Source of the DNA: Bacillota bacterium
GTDB lineage: Bacteria; Bacillota; Clostridia; DSM-8532
DNA: 6,976 bases
Direction of reading: 5' to 3'
NCBI GenBank assembly: GCA_023426765.1
Contig: JAEZBW010000212.1
Span: 1 to 6,976, forward strand
Part shown: positions 1 to 6,674 of the stretch, in pieces
Layout: the number at the start of each line of letters is the position of its first letter
Numbering within the stretch: position 1 is the stretch's first letter
Made by a program: the position numbers and the translations under genes
Notes under the pieces: generated by a model
The model's database searches: none
What the model saw: only the letters and a program-made list of their open reading frames with translations
What the model was told of the DNA's origin: nothing

Positions 1-3000
1 CTATTTTAGAGGGTGACGGCACCCTGAGGGTAATCAATTCCATTAACGTCTGGCACAATGCGTGGCAGTTTGAGGGCACAAACGGGACAAAGCTGTCTTT
101 GAACCAGGACGAGGTGGAGGACGGAAATGCGGAGCCCTTTGAACTGGCTTTGGTCGGCGCCGGCTCGATGATACAGTATATCGGCGGCTTTCTGATTGAC
201 CTGAAATACGGCGTGATGACAGAAAGCGACGGTATGTTCGGAATCAGCTTTGGTGGAAAAATTACACTGCCTATTAAAGCACCGGATAAGGAGAACAGCG
301 GAGATTCATCTTCGGGCAGCGGCAGTGGCGGAAAGTCCTCCGGTGACGGAAAGAGCGGCGGAACCAAATCAGACGAAAGTGATGACGATGACCCTGATGA
401 TGGTGAAATCTCTGCGGCAATCGATGATGTCCTCTATGGTCAGGACGATGACGGCGTTGGTTTTCTGGGAATCAACACCACCCTTTCGGTAAAATTACCG
501 GAGGACGTGATGGGTTCCATGGTGAAAAATGCTTTTGGAATAGAGGCCGAAGTTACCATTAATACCATCGATAACTATTACAGAATCGCACTGGGCCTGG
601 AGCTGACGATGCTCGAATGCGAGGGCGCCATTGCGTTCAAACAGGTTCCGGTAAAATCCGTACCGCGTATCATCCCCGATGAACTGTTCTTTTACCTCGG
701 CGGTGATATCATGCAAATCCCCATCCTTCCGCCCTTTGTGTTCATGACGGGTCTGGGCGGCGGTGTCTCCGATTTGGCGGATACCATCAGTGACGATACC
801 ATGGGTGAGCTGCCACCCATCACCATTAACCTGAAAACACAGCTTCTGCTGATTGAAACTCTGGTGGGTGATTTTGAGCTGGAAGTGAAGCTGTCGGGTT
901 TGAAATTTGACGGTGAAATGAGGCTTAAGGGTGATGATGACGGAAAAATCATGAAAATGACCTGCGGCATGGCGGTGCGCTGGATCTCTCCATTTTATAT
1001 CAATGCATACGGAGACATGAGCATTTGCTCAGGTTTGCTGCGCGGCGGCTTCACCATTAAGATCTCTGATGATTACTTTTACGGCTATGTCTATGCAGGC
1101 CTGTTTATTCCCGATTCGATACCACTGGTGGGCGGCATGCAGCTTGCCGGGATTGAAGCAGCGATATCCTCTGACTTTATCGGTGCAAACATCGTGATCA
1201 TCGGAATCAAGTTTGGGTTCATCTATTACTGGGACGGTGATTACAAATTCGGAAAAGGTATTGACCTGTCCTCCAGAGGTGCGGCTGTCACCTATGTTCC
1301 ATCGGCCTATTGGGATGATGACGGCAACCCGGTTCAATCCACAGTAGCCTATGGGACCAACATGCGCAGGCTTGCCTCGGCAGTGGTAGCTAAAACCCGT
1401 GCGGGTAATGGACTGACCAAGAGCTTTGACCCTGCAAGTCAGGATGCTCTGCTGCTTGAGGTTCCACTGACCGGTATCGCAAAACCGCAGGCCGATCAGA
1501 TTATTCTGACCAACCCCGAAGGGCAGCAAATCCCGATGGTGGAAAGCGATGGCCTGGGCGGCGGAAATTATCTGATTCAAACAAGGGATGATAAAAATTA
1601 CCTGTATATTACCATTACCGACCCCGCCCAGCTGATTGCAGGCAACTGGACATTGTCCCTGACAGCTGAAAATGTATCCTTTGACGATTTTGAAATCAAC
1701 GGCGTGGACAATCTGCCTGTGATCACGGATGTATCCTTTACGCAGCAGGGCCGTGAGCTGAAGGTATCGTGGACCACGGATGACCAAAGCAATGCAACGG
1801 CAGATTTGAATGTTTATGTCACAAGGGACAGCGCCATGCTGAGCAAGCTTGAAAAAAGCGTGATTGAAGATTCCGACTCCCTGACCAGCATTGGAAATAT
1901 TCCTTTGGCTCGTATCGCATCGGGAGAGTATACCTTTACACTGCCCGATACCTTTGAAGAAGGATCGTATTATGTGGTTGCGATGCTCAGCGACCATCAG
2001 GGCGGCATGAGTAAGGTGATGAGCGATACGGCTTTTGTATTTACAAATCCGATGCTGCCCGGTAAACCTGCATCAACAGCCTTAAGCTACGCCGGAAACG
2101 GTGCGGTGAAGATTGACGTTACAGGCAATGAACAAGCTCCCTGTAATTATTATATGGCAGCGCTGATCGATGAAAATGGCGATGAAGTTGTCAATTCCTT
2201 CGGGAAATATGCTGTCGGCAAGGAGATCAGGCTTAGCCCCATGTACACCGGAAGCAATCAACCTGTTCTGGTGCCGGGAAAAACCTACTATGCGAAGGTA
2301 ATCGCTTTAAAGGAAACAACCTCCGCTGAAAACGAAACCCTGTATTATTACAGCACGGAGAGTACAATCTCCGAAGGGTTTGTCATGCCGGAGACCACCA
2401 AACCCTCTCTTGCGCGTGTAAAGACCAATCTGCCCGGGCAAAATGAGCAGATTTATACGAACAACCCGCTCTATGAGGCAACCTATACCTTCGATATGCC
2501 GGTGAAAATGTCTCTGGTTATCGATGGCGTGCGGCAGAAAGCTGAGGATGACTTTAAAACCGAATGGACTGTTCAGAAAAGCTTTGAAGATGGTATCCAC
2601 CTGATCGGCTTTGAAGCAGTAAACGAGCAGAATGATACATTATCCGGCAGTGATGCCGATACCATTATCGGATTTACCGTGGATACCGCTGCACCTGTGC
2701 TTGCAGTAGGACAAAGTACTTCGGTCAGCATGGGCGAAAATGCTGAGGAAACCACAGTCAGCAATCAGACAGTTTTCGTCAGCGAGGACGGCTCCTTCAT
2801 GCTCAGCGGTCTGACCGAAAAATCAGCAGTTCTGACCTTTGACGGCAAAAAGGACGGCATTACTGTTCATGAGGATGGTACCTTTACCATCGTACGCCGG
2901 ACAGACAGTAAGGAAACAGACGAAGTTCTGCTGCTGAAGGCTGAAGATGCCGCAGGGAATGTGACCGAGATGAAGATAACTCTGGTGAACCGGGAGCTTG

Positions 3001-3734
3001 CAGCTTTTGAAAGCATCAGGCTGATTTCAGACCTGGAAGAATCGGGTCAGCAACCGGACTATATCGAAATGAACATCGGCAATAAGACCTCCCTGCAGGT
3101 AAAAGGGTTACGTGCAAATGGAGAGGTTGTACTGAAGCCGGAAGACATCGTCTGGGAGGTACTTTACGAGCAAAACATCATCAGGCTTTCACAGGACGGA
3201 ACCATAGAGGCGCTTGCCCCGGGTGAAACGGCCATCAAGGCCGGTTACCGCGTAGCAGCGTTTGAAGGTGATAACGGCAGGAGGTTCTATAAAGAACTGG
3301 CCGATATCATCACGATAAAAATCCGTGATGTGGGTTATCGGTATGAGCTTCGCCAAACCCAGGGTTTCACAATCTTAACCTTGTATTCCGAGAACCGCGG
3401 AATGGCAACAGTGGTGGTGGATGGCCAGGAAACCGCATTACTGTATGACGAAACCAGGAAAGCATACATTGGTGCGTTCCGACGCAGACTTTCCAGCGAA
3501 CAGCTTACCGATTTGATTCAGTTTCATTCATACCGGCAAGCTCCCATGCTCCTGCGCGGGGATACCAACGGGAATCATGTGGTGGATAGCATGGATGTGC
3601 AGGCTACCATCCAGGCAATTCTGAACCAGGATTCACTGAACAATGCAGAAGGCTGGCTGAGAGCGGACAAAAACGGCGACGGTGTGGTGGATATTGCCGA
3701 TGCACAGCTGATCCTTTGGGAAATACTGAGATAA
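1..3734 (+). CDS. Large multimodular surface protein with C-terminal dockerin (5' partial)
   Basis: The reading frame is open from base 3 to the TAA at 3732-3734, so the N-terminus and any signal peptide lie outside the window; the TTG at 99 is not a credible start. Modules in order: a beta-rich N-terminal part; a low-complexity Gly/Ser/Lys then Asp linker (about 291-407); a long region of amphipathic beta strands with no family I recognise (about 453-1268); a small beta module (about 1434-1688); two Fn3-like modules (about 1710-2048 and 2052-2390); two bacterial Ig-like modules (about 2400-2696, ending in the typical VDTAAPVL, and 2697-2990); a BIG2-like module (about 2997-3326, with DGTIEALAPGETAIKA); a short beta module (about 3327-3550); and a dockerin (3555-3728). 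No catalytic motif is visible in more than 1240 residues, so an adhesive, binding or structural role is likelier than an enzymatic one. It probably forms an operon with the next gene, 13 bases downstream, which carries a candidate cohesin partner. The dockerin call is strong, the Ig/Fn3 calls are by pattern, and the overall function is unknown. Confidence 0.85.
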   Translation, partial: ILEGDGTLRVINSINVWHNAWQFEGTNGTKLSLNQDEVEDGNAEPFELALVGAGSMIQYIGGFLIDLKYGVMTESDGMFGISFGGKITLPIKAPDKENSGDSSSGSGSGGKSSGDGKSGGTKSDESDDDDPDDGEISAAIDDVLYGQDDDGVGFLGINTTLSVKLPEDVMGSMVKNAFGIEAEVTINTIDNYYRIALGLELTMLECEGAIAFKQVPVKSVPRIIPDELFFYLGGDIMQIPILPPFVFMTGLGGGVSDLADTISDDTMGELPPITINLKTQLLLIETLVGDFELEVKLSGLKFDGEMRLKGDDDGKIMKMTCGMAVRWISPFYINAYGDMSICSGLLRGGFTIKISDDYFYGYVYAGLFIPDSIPLVGGMQLAGIEAAISSDFIGANIVIIGIKFGFIYYWDGDYKFGKGIDLSSRGAAVTYVPSAYWDDDGNPVQSTVAYGTNMRRLASAVVAKTRAGNGLTKSFDPASQDALLLEVPLTGIAKPQADQIILTNPEGQQIPMVESDGLGGGNYLIQTRDDKNYLYITITDPAQLIAGNWTLSLTAENVSFDDFEINGVDNLPVITDVSFTQQGRELKVSWTTDDQSNATADLNVYVTRDSAMLSKLEKSVIEDSDSLTSIGNIPLARIASGEYTFTLPDTFEEGSYYVVAMLSDHQGGMSKVMSDTAFVFTNPMLPGKPASTALSYAGNGAVKIDVTGNEQAPCNYYMAALIDENGDEVVNSFGKYAVGKEIRLSPMYTGSNQPVLVPGKTYYAKVIALKETTSAENETLYYYSTESTISEGFVMPETTKPSLARVKTNLPGQNEQIYTNNPLYEATYTFDMPVKMSLVIDGVRQKAEDDFKTEWTVQKSFEDGIHLIGFEAVNEQNDTLSGSDADTIIGFTVDTAAPVLAVGQSTSVSMGENAEETTVSNQTVFVSEDGSFMLSGLTEKSAVLTFDGKKDGITVHEDGTFTIVRRTDSKETDEVLLLKAEDAAGNVTEMKITLVNRELAAFESIRLISDLEESGQQPDYIEMNIGNKTSLQVKGLRANGEVVLKPEDIVWEVLYEQNIIRLSQDGTIEALAPGETAIKAGYRVAAFEGDNGRRFYKELADIITIKIRDVGYRYELRQTQGFTILTLYSENRGMATVVVDGQETALLYDETRKAYIGAFRRRLSSEQLTDLIQFHSYRQAPMLLRGDTNGNHVVDSMDVQATIQAILNQDSLNNAEGWLRADKNGDGVVDIADAQLILWEILR
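3555..3728 (+). other. Dockerin module (two calcium-binding loops)
   Basis: This is the C-terminal module of the large surface protein. Loop 1 (3561-3596, beginning DTNGNHVVDSMD) has Asp, Asn, Asn, Asp and Asp at positions 1, 3, 5, 9 and 12. Loop 2 (3666-3701, beginning DKNGDGVVDIAD) has Asp, Asn, Asp, Asp and Asp at the same positions. Each loop is followed by a hydrophobic helix (VQATIQAIL and AQLILWEIL), and the two loops start 35 residues apart, which fits the dockerin family. Dockerins bind calcium and dock onto cohesins on a partner protein. The cohesin-recognition positions 10 and 11 differ between loops (Ser-Met and Ile-Ala), so the two halves are not interchangeable. An EF-hand-like role unrelated to cohesin is possible but less likely given the neighbouring gene. 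Confidence 0.9.
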
Positions 3735-3740
3735 GGGGAG
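3735..3740 (+). promoter_or_regulatory. Ribosome binding site of the SLH/cohesin gene
   Basis: GGGGAG begins on the base after the stop codon of the dockerin gene and sits 7 bases before the ATG at 3748. This fixes the start of the downstream gene. With only 13 bases between the genes there is no room for a separate promoter and terminator, so co-transcription and probable translational coupling are inferred. Confidence 0.85.
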
Positions 3741-3747
3741 TGCTACA

Positions 3748-5352
3748 ATGAAAAAAACCTTATGTGTTCTGATAACGATCCTTTTACTGTTTACAAGCGC
3801 TCCGAGTGTGGTTTTTGCCGCGAACGACGCTGCCGACCTTGGTTATCAGCTGAAGATTGAGGTTGAGAATGAAAACGGCAGGGCTGCCAATACCTTTCAA
3901 ATTGGAGATACGATCCGTGTCCGGGTAAGCCTTGTGTATACCGGAACCGGCAGGGCTCCTGTCTATGGCTTGCAGGGAAAACTATATTTTGATCCTTACG
4001 TGATCAATAGCTTGTCCATTGTCGAAAAGAACAGAATAAGTGCGCTGGAGAATAACGGAAAGATTACATTCGCGTACCTGGACATGACAGGACAGGGGCA
4101 GAACGACAGCATGCTCGGAAACCTTGGTGAAGTTGTATTCAAAGCAAGAAGCAACGGAACCGTACAATTGTATGGGGACGATTTTATTGTTACAAACCGC
4201 GATGCTTCCGCGCGTTATGTGGATATTTCCCAAACGGCAATGATGATCATCGGAACCGGTATCAAGGATGTAACAAAGGAACTGCTGGAGAACGATATTG
4301 CTGCAGCGGAAAGAATGCTTGCAGACTGCATAATAACAGATCAGACAAATCCGCAGATATACTATCCTGATTACTGGATTACAACACAAACAGAGCAAGC
4401 TTTTCGAGCGAAAATAACGCTTGCGAAGAACATTTTTAATAAAGCAGATGCAACAGCGCAGGAAATTGAAACAGCCGTTGCGGAGCTGGCAGCAGCAGTG
4501 AAGGCTTTTGAAAAAGCAAAGATTATCGGCCCCGAACGATGGAGTGATAGCAGCTCTTCCAGTGAAAGCATCTTTGTTGTGGTCAATGCATCGGTCATCG
4601 GGGAAAATGGCAGAGTTCATCCGGATTTTATCACTCAAAAATGTCGCCGTACAACATCCTGTACCATCCGGTTTCTTCCAAACGAAGGGTATGAAACAGA
4701 GTATGTTTATGTCAACGGTGAAAGGTTTGCAGGCAGCGAGCTCTTTACCATCCCGAAGGTTGACCGGGATACCACGGTGAAGGCAGTGTTCTGTAAAATC
4801 CCGCCGTTTACCGATGTCATCCGTGCAGACTGGTATTATGTCAGTGTAAGATATGCTTATAATCATGCCCTGTTTAAGGGTACCTCCGAAAACGAGTTTT
4901 CACCGAAGCTGAACATGACCCGCGCCATGCTGGCCACCGTTCTGTATCGGATGGACGGAGAGCCGGAGGTCAATGCGTCAGCTGCCTTTGAGGATGTAAA
5001 AACCGGGATGTGGTATACGGACGCCATTGGATGGGCCCATGAGAACAATATCGTGAAGGGCTACGGCAAGGGTATCTTTGCACCGGATGACTTCATTACC
5101 AGGGAGCAAATGGCGGTGATGCTGTATCGCTATGCAGCAGGCAAAGGGCAAATTACAGATGAAAGCCAGTTCACCCTGAGCTTTACCGATGCATCGGAGA
5201 TATCTGATTTTGCAGTGGAAGCCATGAAATGGGCTGTTGCGCAAGGTCTGATCAAAGGTAATACCGAAACCACCGTGAACCCGCTGGGGAAAGCATCAAG
5301 AGCCGAAGTGGCTACCATTCTCATGCGTTATCTGGAGAATGAATCAAATTAA
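3748..5352 (+). CDS. SLH-anchored cohesin-like surface receptor
   Basis: A complete 534-residue protein that starts after a well-placed ribosome binding site. Residues 1-24 form a signal peptide: Lys-Lys, a hydrophobic core, then VVFA with likely cleavage before Ala25 or Asn26. Residues about 31-170 match the cohesin pattern: GDTIRVRVSL, then YGLQGKLYFDP, then GNLGEVVFKA. Residues about 174-258 are helical and FIVAR-like, with the signature ATAQEIETAVAELAAAVKAF. A Ser-rich linker (266-274) leads to a module at about 276-349 that resembles divergent InlB B-repeats (PNEGYETEYVYVNG ... TTVKAVF). Residues 353-530 are three SLH repeats with motif variants TRAM, TREQ and SRAE; the Arg is kept in all three (392, 452, 518). 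SLH triplets bind secondary cell-wall polysaccharide, so the protein should be held on the outer wall with its cohesin exposed. The neighbouring dockerin protein is the obvious candidate ligand. SLH and signal peptide are near certain; the cohesin call is by pattern, and a related beta-sandwich is the main alternative. Confidence 0.9.
   Translation: MKKTLCVLITILLLFTSAPSVVFAANDAADLGYQLKIEVENENGRAANTFQIGDTIRVRVSLVYTGTGRAPVYGLQGKLYFDPYVINSLSIVEKNRISALENNGKITFAYLDMTGQGQNDSMLGNLGEVVFKARSNGTVQLYGDDFIVTNRDASARYVDISQTAMMIIGTGIKDVTKELLENDIAAAERMLADCIITDQTNPQIYYPDYWITTQTEQAFRAKITLAKNIFNKADATAQEIETAVAELAAAVKAFEKAKIIGPERWSDSSSSSESIFVVVNASVIGENGRVHPDFITQKCRRTTSCTIRFLPNEGYETEYVYVNGERFAGSELFTIPKVDRDTTVKAVFCKIPPFTDVIRADWYYVSVRYAYNHALFKGTSENEFSPKLNMTRAMLATVLYRMDGEPEVNASAAFEDVKTGMWYTDAIGWAHENNIVKGYGKGIFAPDDFITREQMAVMLYRYAAGKGQITDESQFTLSFTDASEISDFAVEAMKWAVAQGLIKGNTETTVNPLGKASRAEVATILMRYLENESN
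3838..4257 (+). other. Cohesin-like domain
   Basis: This stretch of about 140 residues follows the signal peptide, and its length is normal for a cohesin. Visible hallmarks are the first strand motif GDTIRVRVSL, the YGLQGKLYFDPYVI segment (cohesins have a similar YDP turn), a Gly/Asn turn followed by ITFAYLD, and the late strand GEVVFKARSNG. In known systems cohesins bind dockerins, and single cohesins joined to SLH repeats tether dockerin-bearing proteins to the wall. A carbohydrate-binding beta-sandwich of related fold cannot be excluded from sequence alone. Confidence 0.7.
4804..5337 (+). other. Three S-layer homology (SLH) repeats
   Basis: Three consecutive repeats, each with an aromatic/Ala helix, a Gly turn and the ITRAE-like motif. 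Repeat 1 has DWYYVSVRYAYNHALFKG then MTRAMLATVLYR. Repeat 2 has MWYTDAIGWAHENNIVKG then ITREQMAVMLYRYA. Repeat 3 has FAVEAMKWAVAQGLIKG then SRAEVATILMRYL. A triplet is the usual functional unit for non-covalent binding to secondary cell-wall polysaccharide. The C-terminal placement puts the cohesin at the free end. Confidence 0.95.
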
Positions 5353-5360
5353 GAACATTA

Positions 5361-5406
5361 ACGGGGACAGTTCATTTTTTAGTATAATCAAAAGAACTGT
5401 CCCCGT
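5361..5406. repeat. Perfect 13-bp palindrome, REP/MITE-like, at the convergent gene junction
   Basis: The left arm ACGGGGACAGTTC (5361-5373) is exactly complementary to the right arm GAACTGTCCCCGT (5394-5406) across a 20-base AT-rich loop. Four more A-T pairs can form inside the stem if one A is bulged. It lies 9 bases after the stop of the SLH gene and carries the final codons and stop of the convergent kinase gene. GGGGACAG/CTGTCCCC palindromes are, from memory, recurrent dispersed elements in many bacterial genomes, often associated with RAYT (IS200-like) transposases; I could not check this here. The hairpin may also slow transcription from both sides, but neither side has a clean U-tract immediately after the stem, so a classical intrinsic terminator is not claimed. 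Confidence 0.7.
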
Positions 5407-6670
5407 GATTAAAAGATACCCGCATGGTGAATAGATCGCTCTCTGCGATGAAATCACATAATCCGCCCAGCTTTTCGACAGTCATCAGGATGCTTCTGGT
5501 ACCATATCCATGCCCCTGCTCCGAGGTGACCGGGAGACCATTCTCAAAGGAGATGCCGCCGGCATAGGGGTTTTGAATCTGCAGGAAGGTTTTTGACTTA
5601 TTCCTTCGGGTGGTTACTGAAATGGTTCGTTCACCGGTCAATGCCAGGCAGGCGTGAAAAGCGTTTTCCAGGCCATTGGCCAGGATCACACAAAGATCAG
5701 CGGACGATACACCGAGATCCGCCGCTATATCGGTATCACAGCTCAATGTTATCCCAGCACTCTTTGCTTTTGCGGCATACGAAGACAAAATCAAATTTAC
5801 CGTTTCATTTTCACAATAGCGAATGACCTTGTTTTTCTCTATCACATTCGTAATATTCCGGATGTAGGTACGGGCGTCATCCGGCTTGTTTACCTGTAAA
5901 CAGGCATCCAGATACTGCAGGTGATGACGCAGATCATGATGATAAATTGCGGCCTGCTCCTGTGAACGTCTTAAGGAGTCCAACTCTTTAACGGCCTGTT
6001 TCGTCTGTATGGAGAGAATTTTTCGTTCGTTATCAATTTCACTGCGTTGCTGCAGCTCATTAAAATATAGTACGACGAATAGATAATAACAGGTGGCCAT
6101 AACGGATGGAATGAACTCCACGGCCGCACGAGATCCGCTATACAGCAGGCCCGTATATACCGTAGTTGTGTAATCGAACACATAATATATAAAAGGTACT
6201 GCACCAAACATCAACAACGACCGGCGGGATTGGAACATCAGCCGTGTAACAGCCGGAGCAATATAGCGAATCAGCAGCATCAGAAGGGGTATGGTTACCA
6301 GGATCTGGACAGCATAATCTACGTCAGCACTGTTGGTAAACAGTAATATGGAGTTTCCGAACCAACGGCGGGTCTGACAGCAGAGATAAGCTGAAAAAAC
6401 AGACACAGAGGACATAAGCAAGGGCTTTTTAAAGTAAAACGTTAAAAAAAGAATCAGGGGTAAGTGAGTGATCAGCGGATACAACTTTCTTGTTAAGTCC
6501 ATCCCCAGGGCAGCAACAAGAATTGCCTGAATAAAACCAAGCAGCGTAATGAACATAAGAATAGCCCATCGATTCTTTTTCTGATTGAGAACCCCTGCGA
6601 AAGCAATTGAAACAATCACGCCAAAAAGCAGTACAACACTGTAGTTTAGATAACCGAGGAAGCTTTGCAT
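5372..6670 (-). CDS. Agr-type sensor histidine kinase (GHKL ATPase)
   Basis: A complete 432-residue membrane kinase. The N-terminal half (about residues 6-203) has six or seven hydrophobic segments, the usual sensor of AgrC-like kinases, which often detect peptides. A coiled region (about 205-240) leads to the phospho-acceptor box YHHDLRHHL, with His245 the likely phosphorylated residue. The ATP-binding domain has an N-box (NGLENA, Asn332 and Asn336) and a G-box (GHGYG, 386-390). The start at 6670 is supported by GGAGG 8 bases upstream. The gene lies four bases after the response regulator stop, so the two proteins should form a two-component pair. The expected last strand (LFTMRVSF) is followed by an unusual tail of about 11 residues encoded by the palindrome at the junction. 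The signal is unknown; no AgrB- or AgrD-like gene is in the window. Confidence 0.92.
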   Translation of the reverse strand: MQSFLGYLNYSVVLLFGVIVSIAFAGVLNQKKNRWAILMFITLLGFIQAILVAALGMDLTRKLYPLITHLPLILFLTFYFKKPLLMSSVSVFSAYLCCQTRRWFGNSILLFTNSADVDYAVQILVTIPLLMLLIRYIAPAVTRLMFQSRRSLLMFGAVPFIYYVFDYTTTVYTGLLYSGSRAAVEFIPSVMATCYYLFVVLYFNELQQRSEIDNERKILSIQTKQAVKELDSLRRSQEQAAIYHHDLRHHLQYLDACLQVNKPDDARTYIRNITNVIEKNKVIRYCENETVNLILSSYAAKAKSAGITLSCDTDIAADLGVSSADLCVILANGLENAFHACLALTGERTISVTTRRNKSKTFLQIQNPYAGGISFENGLPVTSEQGHGYGTRSILMTVEKLGGLCDFIAESDLFTMRVSFNHGDSSFDYTKK

Positions 6671-6674
6671 TCAC

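Noticed and set aside
1029..1997. Open frame of 322 codons on the minus strand
   Set aside because: It lies wholly inside the well-supported surface gene, has no recognisable domain, and its composition is that of a reverse-strand shadow.
2169..2204. Possible extra calcium loop (DENGDEVVN) in the large surface protein
   Set aside because: It has acidic or Asn residues at positions 1, 3, 5 and 9 but Gly at position 12 and no following helix; it reads as a strand turn in an Fn3-like module.
99..3734. TTG at 99 as the start of the large surface gene
   Set aside because: The frame is open without a stop back to base 3, there is no ribosome binding site before 99, and no signal peptide follows; the gene simply enters from the left.
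3982..4866. Open frame of 294 codons on the minus strand
   Set aside because: It is antisense to the cohesin, FIVAR and InlB-like modules of a clear gene, is Cys-rich and shows no family pattern.
5383..5388. TATAAT in the palindrome loop as a -10 promoter element
   Set aside because: No -35-like sequence lies at the right distance on the plus strand, and the site is the AT-rich loop of a hairpin between two gene ends.
5361..5406. Classical bidirectional intrinsic terminator
   Set aside because: The stem is strong, but there is no clean T-run directly after it on either strand, and the loop is long; some termination effect is possible but not shown.
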